Source: CAZLMW01 sp964560875 (lineage in GTDB: Bacteria > Myxococcota_A > UBA9042). Taken from it: a stretch of DNA of 64,000 nt. Where the stretch lies: the NCBI GenBank assembly GCA_964560875.1, contig CAZLMW010000026.1, positions 12,519 through 76,518 on the forward strand. The letters are read 5' to 3'. How positions within the stretch are numbered: the stretch's first letter is position 1; each line of letters starts with the position of its first letter. A program made the position numbers and the translations under genes. The notes beneath the pieces were generated by a model. It made no database searches, was not told the DNA's origin, and saw nothing but the letters and a program-made list of their open reading frames with translations. Below, piece by piece: positions 54,087-61,711 of the stretch.

Positions 54087-55178
54087 ATGCCTGCCGCCCC
54101 GACAGCCAGCCCATCGCGCGCCCCGAGCATTTGGTGGTTCGCGTTCGGCTACTTCGCTTGCTACGCCCCGTACAGCGCGCTGACCAAGGCCGTGTCCAAG
54201 GGCATCCTCGGCAACGGCGCCCGCGCGGTGAGCGGGTTTGAGCTCCTGCCAGCGTCCGTCGGGACGTCGCTCGTCGGCATGTTGGTGTTCCTCACGGCGA
54301 TGGGCTGGTGGAAACACGCGACACACCACGAGGTCCTCGGCCGGTCGCTGCCGGGCCCGACACGGTTCACGCTTGCATCGGGGCTCTGCACGGCCGCCAT
54401 CGTCGGCACCACGACTCTCGCCTACACGTTCACCGGCACATCCATCGTTTTCATGATGCTGTTGATGCGGGGCGGCGTGCTCATCATCGCGCCGATGGTC
54501 GACTTCGCGAGCGGCCGCCGGGCGAAGTGGTACGCGTGGGTCGCGCTCGCATTGAGTCTCGGTGCGCTCATCGTGGCCTTCGCCGAAAAGGGCGGTTACG
54601 CCATCACGCTCGTCGCCGCCGCGGACGTGTTGGTTTACCTGCTTTCGTATTTCGTCCGCCTGCGCCTGATGTCGTCCAAGGCCAAGTCGCACGACCCCGA
54701 CGCCAACGTTCGCTTCTTCGTCGAGGAGCAGATGGTTGCGACGCCCGCTGTGGTCCTCGCGATGGCCGTTTTCGCTGTCATCGGTGCCAACGACGCGATG
54801 CTCCAGCTACGCGCCGGCTTCACCACGTTCTTCACCGACAGCGGCGTGGTCCCGCACGTGATTGCGATCGGCATCCTGTCGCAGGGAACCGGGATCTGCG
54901 GCGGCCTCATCTTGCTCGACAAGCGCGACAACACGTTCTGCGTTCCGGTCAACCGGTCGAGCAGCATCCTCGCCGGCATCCTTGCGTCCGTGATCCTCTT
55001 CGCGTGGCTCGACAACCCGCTTCCAAGTGCGTGGCAGCTCGGTGGCGCGGTGCTCATCATCGCGGCGCTGCTCTTCCTGTCGATCCCGCCGCTGCTCGCC
55101 CAGCGGGCCGGAATTCGGGCCATTTCGGAGCCCAAAATCGCCGTAGATGGCTCAAAGAGGCCCCAGGACGCGTCTTGA
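54087..55178 (+). CDS. Ten-helix DMT/EamA-like membrane transporter
   Basis: 363 residues with about nine to ten hydrophobic helices in two halves. WWFAFGYFACYAPYSALTKA at the start and FTLASGLCTAAIVGTTTLAY TFTGTSIVFMMLLMRGGVLI in the first half resemble drug/metabolite transporters. RRAKWYAWVALALSLGALIV follows a DMT-style pattern. The C-terminal half repeats the theme (GIGILSQGTGICGGLILLDK, SSSILAGILASVILFAWL). It may export or import a small metabolite; substrate unknown. The start could also be the GTG at 54057. The gene ends 23 bases before a scaffold gap. Confidence 0.7.
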   Translation: MPAAPTASPSRAPSIWWFAFGYFACYAPYSALTKAVSKGILGNGARAVSGFELLPASVGTSLVGMLVFLTAMGWWKHATHHEVLGRSLPGPTRFTLASGLCTAAIVGTTTLAYTFTGTSIVFMMLLMRGGVLIIAPMVDFASGRRAKWYAWVALALSLGALIVAFAEKGGYAITLVAAADVLVYLLSYFVRLRLMSSKAKSHDPDANVRFFVEEQMVATPAVVLAMAVFAVIGANDAMLQLRAGFTTFFTDSGVVPHVIAIGILSQGTGICGGLILLDKRDNTFCVPVNRSSSILAGILASVILFAWLDNPLPSAWQLGGAVLIIAALLFLSIPPLLAQRAGIRAISEPKIAVDGSKRPQDAS

Positions 55179-55201
55179 GTGCTCGAGGCTATATCAGTGC
55201 C

Positions 55202-55301
55202 NNNNNNNNNNNNNNNNNNNNNNNNNNNNNNNNNNNNNNNNNNNNNNNNNNNNNNNNNNNNNNNNNNNNNNNNNNNNNNNNNNNNNNNNNNNNNNNNNNN
55301 N
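55202..55301. other. Scaffold gap (100 N)
   Basis: 100 N between the transporter and the kinase; it hides the 3' end of the kinase gene. Confidence 0.98.
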
Positions 55302-56530
55302 CCCTGCTCAGCAACAGGCGTGGGCGCGGGCTTGAGCTGACGGGTCGCTTTTCGGAAACGCGTGGCCCCCGAAGGTACGGGGATGGCGACGGGCGGCGTG
55401 CTCGGGTCGGGCGCGGCGGCCACGGCGTTGAGCGGGGACACGTTCGCCGCCTCGGGTCCATCCACGGACGGGTCGGGGTCGCGACCCATCTTCTCCAATT
55501 GCAGCAGGTCGAACTCGACATCGGGCGTTTCGGTCCGCTCCGGCAACACCGGCCCACCGGTCGGAACGCCGCGTCGCTTGAGGCCTGACTTGAGGCGGAT
55601 GGACTCGATCGCCGTAGCCATGGCGTGCGCGGTTTGAAAACGCTGGTCGGCCTTCTTGTTCAGCGCGATGTCGATCAGGCCGGCCATCTCGGGTTCGAGC
55701 TTGGGCGCCACCTGGGCAAGCGGGCGCGGCGGCTCGCCGAGGTGGGCCATCATCACCTGCACACGGCCGCGCTTGGGATCGAACGGCGGCGCGCCGGCGA
55801 CACATTCGTAGAGCACGCAGCCCAGCGAATAGAGGTCACTGCGTCCATCGAGCGTGCTGCCGCGTGCTTGTTCGGGGCTCATGTACGCGGGGGTCCCAAT
55901 CAACTGCCCACGGGTCGTCAGCTGGCTGCCGGCGAGCCGGACCAGGCCGAAATCGATCAGCTTGACCACCTCGTCGTCGTCGATGCGATGAAAGACGATG
56001 TTGGCGGGCTGCACGTCGCGGTGAACGAGACCGAGCTCGTGCGCCTCGGCGAGGCTCTTGAGCACGCACGCTGCGACCTTGACCATCTCGCTCGAGTGCA
56101 GGGGCCGCCCGCGCGCTGCGAATCGGGCCAGGCGATCGGCCAGGGACTCGCCGCTGAGCCTCTCGAGCGCGACGAAGAGCTCGCCTTGCTGCGACTGACC
56201 GTAGTCGACGACGCCCACGGTGTACGGCACCCGCAAGCGGCTGGTGATGGCGGCCTCGCGCACGAATCGGATCGTTGCTTCCCGCGGATCTGCGTCGCCG
56301 ATGCTGAGCACCTTGATGGCCAGCTGTTCGCCGCCGCGGGTTCGGGCTGCGTAGAGCTTGCTGGTCGCGCCGTCATTGAGCAGCTCGCCGATGACATAGC
56401 GGCCGTCGAGCGTCGCGCCGGGCTGAATGAGGCCGGAGGAGCACGCGAAGATGGCGATGGTCGGCGACCCGTCCGTGGCGCAATGCAGCAGCTCGGTCGA
56501 GGTCGCGCAGACAGGGCATCGCCGCGGCAT
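55302..56530 (-). CDS. Atypical Hanks-type Ser/Thr kinase, 3' end lost in gap
   Basis: 410 residues before the gap. MPRRCPVCATSTELLHCATD is an N-terminal Cys motif like that of the 40842 kinase. Kinase domain, about 43-305: a degenerate P-loop (LLNDGATSKLYAARTR, lacking GxGxxG), LAIKVLSIGD with the ATP-binding Lys, catalytic loop LVHRDVQPANIVF, LIDFGLVRL and GTPAYMSPEQARG. In the loop the normally conserved Lys (HRDxKxxN) is Gln. After the kinase a Pro/Ala-rich linker runs into the gap. The ATG has GGAGG upstream. The Lys-to-Gln change and weak P-loop suggest reduced or altered activity, but the HRD and DFG aspartates are intact. Confidence 0.86.
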
Positions 56531-56794
56531 GGGCCCTCCAGGGAAGCGTCGGAATCGGTGCCAACAAGCTCCGGTCTGGCGGGGTCCGTGTCAATTCCCG
56601 GCTTTGTTTTGGGTTGAAGACGACGAACCGGCCCTCGCCCTGTGCAGCAAAGCGTCCCTGCTCAACCGCATCGCCGTGGGCGAGAAGCGAGGTCGCCTGG
56701 TCGCCACGCTGATGACCGAGCCGCCCGAGCCCAAGCCACACGGCCGCCGCTGCGCCAGGGTCGAGGACGACTGACTGTCACGTAACGAGCCTGT
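56531..56794. other. Short gene-free interval
   Basis: About 260 bases. A plus-strand run near the end (SLLNRIAVGEKRGRLVATLM then TEPPEPKPHGRR) reads somewhat protein-like but has no start or family; it may be another remnant. Confidence 0.35.
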
Positions 56795-57181
56795 TCATGC
56801 CCGCTTCACATCGGTGTGGGAGAAGTCGTCGCCTTTGTACAACAGCGGCGCGCCGGCGAGCTTGGCGGTGGCGTAGGCAGCGCAGTCGCCGAAATTCAGA
56901 CGCGCCGTGTGTCGCCCTTTGCCGTATGCGAGCCAGGCGTCGGTCGCTGCCAGCCAATGCGACTCGTCGAATGCAACCACGACCACATCGAACCGCTGCA
57001 CGAAGAACCGCAACGCCGAGCGCATGTCGCGGTCCAGCTTGTGGCCGAGCACGATCGCACACTCGAGCATGGAAACGCTGGAAACAAACGTCAGTTCCGA
57101 CCGTACCAGGCGGGCAGCAAACTCTTCCGCTTCAGGCTCCCGCAAGAACATCGCGACGATCGCCGAAGTGTCGAGGATCAT
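56795..57181 (-). CDS. vapC: VapC-type PIN toxin
   Basis: 128 residues. MILDTSAIVAMFLREPEAEE supplies the first Asp, SMLECAIVLG the Glu, LNFGDCAAYATAKL the third acid (NxGDC is typical of the Rv0623-linked VapC clade) and YKGDDFSHTD the fourth. The end HTDV/I is a family hallmark. It overlaps the antitoxin gene by four bases. A predicted sequence-specific RNase. Confidence 0.92.
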   Translation of the reverse strand: MILDTSAIVAMFLREPEAEEFAARLVRSELTFVSSVSMLECAIVLGHKLDRDMRSALRFFVQRFDVVVVAFDESHWLAATDAWLAYGKGRHTARLNFGDCAAYATAKLAGAPLLYKGDDFSHTDVKRA

Positions 57182-57453
57182 GCGCCTGCCTCGCCGAATC
57201 CGAGGAGCTCGTCTTCTTCCGCGCGACTCAGCCCACGACCGAGCCGATCAGGTGGCGCAAGTGACCAGACCTCCGCTTCCAACCACGCCAACACATCAGC
57301 CGTATCGCCGCGCGCATGTTGGTCCCGTCGCCGCAGCCTCGACCGTCGTTCCAGCAGCGCCCGGCGGATCGCTTCTGTTTTTGTCTCACCGGTCATCGCG
57401 GCAACTTCGGCCGCCAACCCCACGACGTCCTTGTTCTTGATGTTCAGCTGCAT
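57178..57453 (-). CDS. vapB: VapB-type antitoxin (PSK-trans-fac/Rv0623 type)
   Basis: 91 residues. MQLNIKNKDVVGLAAEVAAM then TGETKTEAIRRALLERRSRL is the characteristic strand-helix-helix of this VapB clade, which pairs with the downstream VapC clade. The C-terminal tail (GLSRAEEDELLGFGEAGA) is acidic. It would repress its own promoter and hold the toxin. Confidence 0.9.
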   Translation of the reverse strand: MQLNIKNKDVVGLAAEVAAMTGETKTEAIRRALLERRSRLRRRDQHARGDTADVLAWLEAEVWSLAPPDRLGRGLSRAEEDELLGFGEAGA

Positions 57454-57639
57454 GACGCCCCCGACCCGAGGATTCTACCCATGGTAGATGCAGGCTTCAA
57501 TGCAATGGGGGCGATCAACTTGGGATACTGCATACTGCCCCACTGCCCCCAGCTTGCGGTGGGCGCGGCTGGAGCCGGATGCGACAGCCTACAGACCGTC
57601 GTGACCCTCCGACCGCCCGCCCTTGTCCCCTGTCGCCTT

Positions 57640-58899
57640 TCATCTGGCGCTTACCGCATCGTCCCCCCACAACGCCGCGATCGGCACCGCCGCGATCCGC
57701 TCCTGCAAGACGAACGCCCGCGGCCCGCTGTGCAGGACCACGCCGCCGGCAAAGCGTTCGCCGAGACTGTCGCGCAGCCACGCCAGGTGACGCGCGTCGC
57801 CTGGCACGGGAGCAGCCGACGCCTTGATCTCCACGGCAACCACCCGTCGGCCGGGCAGTTCGGCCACCAGGTCCACCTCGTGGCGGCCTTGTTCCGTGCG
57901 TAGGTGGTGCAGGCGGATGCGATGGTGGCGGGCGTCGACCTCGGCGCGGAGCTGGGCGATGACGAACGTCTCCAAGATCCGACCGAGCATCGTGGCGTCG
58001 CGCATCAGCAAGTCGGCGTCCAGCCGCGCGGCGGCCGCGGCGAGGGCGGCGTCGCAGAGGACGCGCTTGGGCCGCCGCACGAGGCGCTTGAGCCGGTTGC
58101 TCCACCATGCGGGCAGGTCGGCGAGCAGGCCGATGTCGGTGAGCAGCGCGTCGTAGGCGCGGCCGGTGCGGCGATCGATGCCGGCGGCGCGGTGCAGGGT
58201 CGTGTCGGCGGTGACCGTCGCGGTGTGCAGCGCCAGGGCTTGCAGGTAACGGGCCAGGCGCACCGGATCGCGATCGGACGTGGCGATGTCATGGGTGGTC
58301 AGCTGCTCCAGGTAGGCGTCCAACCACGCGCCACGCGCGCCGGGCTTGAGGTGAAGGGCCGGGTAGGGAAAGCCGCTGCGGAGCGCGTGGTCGACGAGCT
58401 GGCGGAGATCGGCGCAGGCGCTCACGCCAACGACGGATTCGACCCCGTCGCGGTCCACGCGTGCAAGCAGCGACGGCGCGTCGAGTTGGCCCCGTTGCTC
58501 CCGCACGGAGAGCCCCCACATCGGAATCCGCAGCAGACGACCGGTGCCTGGCCAAAGCGCGGCGTCCGACTGCGCCTTGGCCGAGCCTGTGAGGATGAAG
58601 CGGCCGGGGCGTGGATCGGCGTCGACCGCGCGCTTGACGGCGCCGACCACGGCCGGGACAAGCTGCCACTCGTCGATGAGTACCGGCTCTTTGAGTTCGC
58701 GCAGGAGGGCGTCGGGATCGGCGGCCGCGACCGCGGCTTCAGCGGGCCGGTCGAGCCGCACCGCCGACGCTGCGTGGCGCGCCGCCGTGGTCGTCTTGCC
58801 GCTCGCGCGCGGCCCCGTGAGCAGCAGAGCCGGGAAGGTGCGGAGCGCTTCGGCGAGCGCCGTATCGAGCAGTCTGGCGGTATAGGTCCGGGCGTTCAC
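57640..58899 (-). CDS. AAA_14/DUF4143-family ATPase
   Basis: 419 residues. Walker A GPRASGKTTTAARH lies near 29-42, Walker B EPVLIDEWQ near 73-80 and the sensor-like RFILTGSAK near 101. The C-terminal DUF4143 domain, about 200-390, contains TGRAYDALLTDIGLLADLPA, TMLGRILETFVIAQLRAEVD, and the nuclease-like core HEVDLVAELPGRRVVAVEIK (D-E-K pattern of PD-(D/E)xK folds). These ATPases are abundant, horizontally mobile and of unresolved function. Three 23-bp tandem repeats sit just upstream of its ATG. A second copy is at 61706 and a dead fragment at 20945. Confidence 0.88.
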   Translation of the reverse strand: MNARTYTARLLDTALAEALRTFPALLLTGPRASGKTTTAARHAASAVRLDRPAEAAVAAADPDALLRELKEPVLIDEWQLVPAVVGAVKRAVDADPRPGRFILTGSAKAQSDAALWPGTGRLLRIPMWGLSVREQRGQLDAPSLLARVDRDGVESVVGVSACADLRQLVDHALRSGFPYPALHLKPGARGAWLDAYLEQLTTHDIATSDRDPVRLARYLQALALHTATVTADTTLHRAAGIDRRTGRAYDALLTDIGLLADLPAWWSNRLKRLVRRPKRVLCDAALAAAAARLDADLLMRDATMLGRILETFVIAQLRAEVDARHHRIRLHHLRTEQGRHEVDLVAELPGRRVVAVEIKASAAPVPGDARHLAWLRDSLGERFAGGVVLHSGPRAFVLQERIAAVPIAALWGDDAVSAR

Positions 58900-58908
58900 C
58901 GGGCCAGA

Positions 58909-59574
58909 CTACCTTGTTTGCGCAATCGGCAATACCGAAAAAACGCAGCATACTATGCCGGAAAAACGCAGCATACTATGCCGGAAAAACGCAGCACACT
59001 CGTAGACGGTCGCGCTGAACAACGTGGCCCGGAACAATGCGTTACCGAACGGCCATCGAGTGAAGCCCGGGCCTGTTGAAACAGACACGTCCATTCCCGA
59101 GCGCCAAGGTCGTTTGATCACCCCACGGTCAGCGGCGGTCGCCGTCGGCACTGAGCGGCCGTTGCGGAGCGCGAAAGCCCCATCGTACGCCGCAAACCGA
59201 TAGCTCATGACACCACCGAGCAGCAGGCCGAAGCGCTCCCACGAGTTGAGCCACGCGACCTCATTGCGTTTGCGCGCCCGTTCGGTGCGATGGTGCCGTG
59301 CGTGTTCGGCGAGCTCCGAGCCTGTACCAGGGTGGCGCTTGTTCTGACAGTTGGCATAGCACCGGTCCCATTGCAGGCCCGCTTCCGCCTCGTTGCGGTC
59401 GTGCGGCCGCTTCCGATACGCCGAATCGCACCGCTTCACGCAGGCGCAGAATTGCGGACGATCGTGGCATGGGTGCTGGTGGCCGAGGATGACCTCCCGC
59501 TCCGGCCCAATGAACCCACCTGCGCCGAAGACCTGCTCCACCAGGGGCTCGGCCGTAGAAGGCGTGGTATCCAT
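58909..59574 (-). CDS. Hypothetical Cys/His-containing protein (doubtful)
   Basis: 221 codons starting MDTTPSTAEPLVEQVFGAGG. The central part (FCACVKRCDSAYRKRP, WDRCYANCQNKRHPGTGS and ELAEHARHHRTERARKRNEV) has paired Cys that could bind metal and looks protein-like. The last about 60 codons run antisense through the 23-bp tandem repeats and are not credible. It is divergent from the 59599 pseudogene with 24 bases between starts. No family recognised. Confidence 0.32.
   Translation of the reverse strand: MDTTPSTAEPLVEQVFGAGGFIGPEREVILGHQHPCHDRPQFCACVKRCDSAYRKRPHDRNEAEAGLQWDRCYANCQNKRHPGTGSELAEHARHHRTERARKRNEVAWLNSWERFGLLLGGVMSYRFAAYDGAFALRNGRSVPTATAADRGVIKRPWRSGMDVSVSTGPGFTRWPFGNALFRATLFSATVYECAAFFRHSMLRFSGIVCCVFSVLPIAQTR
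58935..59002. repeat. Three tandem 23-bp repeats upstream of the AAA ATPase
   Basis: CCGGAAAAACGCAGCATACT plus ATG, repeated at 58935, 58958 and 58981 with few changes. Each unit carries GCATACTATGC at its junction, a near-palindrome. The block begins 36 bases upstream of the ATPase start at 58899. The core AAAACGCAGC also occurs upstream of the second AAA/DUF4143 gene (about 62882-62891, same orientation relative to the gene). Confidence 0.75.
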
Positions 59575-59598
59575 GGTTTCAACGGCTACAATGCGTCC

Positions 59599-60382
59599 GT
59601 GGCGTTTGAGAACCGTTTTGACGACCTGGTTGAACCCCTCGCGAAGCCGGCAGCGTGTGGCGGACCTGCGGCCCTCGCTTGGATAGTGGCTGCGGTGTGC
59701 GGCGCTTGCGCGGGCGGCGCGGACGTGAGCGTTGGTCCCACCGAGTCTGGCCTGGTTTCGGACTGCGATCCGCTCTCGCGTCGTGAGGACGGCAGCTGCT
59801 GCCCGACCGGTCGCGGCTACGACTTCCCGACGGACTCCTGCTTGGCCGAGCCCCAATCGTTGTGTTCATCTCGGCGTGCCGTGGCCCACCAGGCATTGCC
59901 CTCCAGAGTTCATCGTGGACTACGTCGCCACCCCGGTCGGTGCGAAGCTGCCCGGGTGCACGCCGGCCCCCGCTCAGTGTCCGGCCACGACGTTTGCACA
60001 TCTGCCAGCAGGTGCTGCCGTCGTCTACGTCAGCTCAGCCGGCGGCAACGACTCTTTTGACGGCACGGCCGACAAGCCGATGCGAACGATCCTCGCGGCG
60101 CTCGCGGTCGCGAAGGCTGGCGGATACGTAGCGCTCGCCGCGGGCGAGTACAACGAAGCGCTGATCGTCAAATCGTCGATTTCGCTGGTTGGCGTCTGTG
60201 CGGCGAAGGTCTCCGTTGTCGCTCCTGGTGCCACACCGTGCCTCGCTGTCGGCGAAAACAGCAAACCGATGAATTTGGTCGTCAGCGGGGTGACCTTCAA
60301 GGGCGATGGTCCCGGCATCTGGGCTGGGGCGCAGCGATGGCAAGTCCTGCGGTCCGATATAAGACAGTTGTCTTATAAATAG
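59599..60382 (+). pseudogene. Frameshifted and truncated surface lipoprotein, beta-helix type
   Basis: Frame 1 from a GTG gives a hydrophobic signal-like segment (LAWIVAAVCGACAGG) and CDPLSRREDGSCCPTGRGYD FPTDSC. Near 59850 the sense moves to another frame: PWPTRHCPPEFIVDYVATPV, then VVYVSSAGGNDSFDGTADKP MRTI, which is the start of a DUF1565/pectate-lyase-like right-handed beta helix. The helix repeats stop after only about 110 residues at a palindrome (60358-60377), where family proteins would continue for several hundred. Hence a frameshifted, 3'-truncated gene. Confidence 0.6.
60358..60377. promoter_or_regulatory. 20-bp AT-rich palindrome
   Basis: TATAAGACA-GT-TGTCTTATA: perfect 9-bp arms with a 2-base centre. 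It is strikingly AT-rich in a GC-rich window and lies exactly at the broken end of the beta-helix pseudogene, about 110 bases upstream of the lipoprotein ATG at 60489. It may be a regulator operator for that gene or a recombination/insertion scar. Confidence 0.55.
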
Positions 60383-60488
60383 CCTGCGGGCCCGCAACAA
60401 GATTGTGCGACTCCGCGGCGAGCTCCGCAGCCCCCGCGGTCCCCGGTTCGATCAGCGCTGTGGCGACCGCGTATAGAGAGGTGGCTTG

Positions 60489-61172
60489 ATGCATACTACC
60501 CATTCAATGAATTCCAACGCGACAGTGATCCACCGGGAGTCTGTCGCCGCGGTCGCACTTGTGTTCGCGGTGCTGGCGGGTTGTGCAACCACGCAGCCGT
60601 GGCTGTTGGGCACTCGCGACAAGCCGCTTGAGGTCGGGACGCTTGAAGGAGGACTCAAGGAAGGTCGATCCGTCACGCGGTACCTGTCGGGTAAAGTTGC
60701 CTCAAAGGGTCGTTATGTCGGCGGCAAGCGAACCGGCAAATGGATATTCTATCACCCAAACGGCGCCAAGCGCGCTGAGTTCGTGTACCGGCCTTCCAAC
60801 CAGATCACGTCATCGAAGTACTGGGATGGCGCTGGCCAGTCCGTGACGTTGCAAGAGCTTGAACAGGGCACGGGAACCAGCGGCTGCGACAAAAATGACA
60901 TCGCTGCGCGCGTCAGGGCGAGCGGCTCGGCCCTTGTGGAGTGTTACACGCGCGAGCTGCAAAGCGAACCGCGACTCAAGGGCACAGTGACGGTTCAATT
61001 CCGCATCGAGAAGGACGGCAGAACGACGCGCATCGTCACTGTGAAGAACACCTTGCGTCGCCCGCGAGTTGTCGAGTGCATACGCGCCACCCTCGCTCGG
61101 CTAAGCTTCCCGATGCCGGACCGTGGGATCTGCGTCATCGAATGGCCATTCGTGTTTCGGCCGCCCCGTTGA
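60489..61172 (+). CDS. AgmX/PglI C-terminal-domain lipoprotein with MORN-like repeats
   Basis: 227 residues. The lipobox is VLAGCATT, Cys near 32. Residues 65-100 (GKVASKGRYVGGKRTGKWIF YHPNGAKRAEFVY) are MORN/YwqK-like repeats. Residues 125-225 match the AgmX/PglI C-terminal domain: an ECY motif in GSALVECYTRELQSEPRLKG, then TVTVQFRIEKDGRTTRIVTV and VVECIRATLARLSFPMP with the conserved Cys. AgmX/PglI proteins are linked to adventurous gliding motility in myxobacteria, though many family members are generic TonB-like lipoproteins. The ATG at 60489 directly follows a TTG alternative. Confidence 0.8.
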   Translation: MHTTHSMNSNATVIHRESVAAVALVFAVLAGCATTQPWLLGTRDKPLEVGTLEGGLKEGRSVTRYLSGKVASKGRYVGGKRTGKWIFYHPNGAKRAEFVYRPSNQITSSKYWDGAGQSVTLQELEQGTGTSGCDKNDIAARVRASGSALVECYTRELQSEPRLKGTVTVQFRIEKDGRTTRIVTVKNTLRRPRVVECIRATLARLSFPMPDRGICVIEWPFVFRPPR

Positions 61173-61284
61173 CGCCACGACGAACACGCGTGCATCGGCC
61201 GCCAGCTTGGTGCAGCCTGCCATCGCCATTGTACGCGCCGCGGCGAGCCCGGTTTTGAGGCAGGATCGCTGTGGCGCAGATGCC

Positions 61285-61328
61285 TGACCCCCGGCCTGCG
61301 TCTACAGGTCGGGGGTCACTTTGTAGAC
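61285..61328. terminator. Overlapping alternative hairpins downstream of the AgmX-type gene
   Basis: Stem 1 pairs 61285-61298 with 61305-61318 (14-bp arms, one mismatch, GC-rich, ends TGACCCCCG/CGGGGGTCA). Stem 2 pairs GTCTACA (61300-61306) with TGTAGAC (61322-61328) and cannot form together with stem 1. There is no T-run, so a plain intrinsic terminator is doubtful. It could be a terminator-like or REP-type element. Confidence 0.45.
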
Positions 61329-61444
61329 GGCGTCTGTCGGGGATCAGCGGGCGCGGTCAAGCGCGTGGCGATCGTCTCATCGGTAGTGCGGCGAGGTCGC
61401 GGATCCGTCTCATTGGGACTGCGACCTAAGAGCCATCGCCCGCC

Positions 61445-61639
61445 GGCAAGTTCTCCGGGCCCGACAAGCGGCGGTACTACCTCAGCGCTGCCGGCTCCAC
61501 GGCCGAGTGCGCCGCCATCTTCGACGTGCTGCTCAGGCTACGGCTTGTCGCCGAGGACCGGCATAGGACCGCAAAGGAACTCCTCGACCGGATGGCAGCG
61601 ATGCTTGTCGGTCTGGCCAAGCGGCATCAGAAGCGTTGA
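61445..61639 (+). pseudogene. C-terminal fragment of a four-helix-bundle (S23 rRNA-intervening-sequence) protein
   Basis: About 64 codons: GKFSGPDKRRYYLSAAGSTA ECAAIFDVLLRL, then KELLDRMAAMLVGLAKRHQKR and stop. This follows the second half of the four-helix-bundle family (sgpDKrrfY.iArGSa.Ec..ildv). The N-terminal two helices are missing. It is followed immediately by the GGGAGC array. Confidence 0.6.
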
Positions 61640-61640
61640 G

Positions 61641-61711
61641 CCGGGAGCGGGAGCGGGAGCGGGAGAGGGAGCGGGAAAGCGGATCGCGATTCTCGCCCGG
61701 CACATCTAGTC
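61641..61711 (+). repeat. GGGAGC hexamer array with conserved tail
   Basis: About six GGGAGC hexamers then the tail AAAGCGGATCGCGATTCTCG CCCGGCACATCTAG. The tail aligns with that after the array at 8641. In one frame it encodes GKRIAILARHI and stop. Confidence 0.65.

Noticed and set aside
60420..60450. tRNA-like T-loop (GGTTCGATCAG)
   Set aside because: No acceptor, D-arm or anticodon stem could be built around it.
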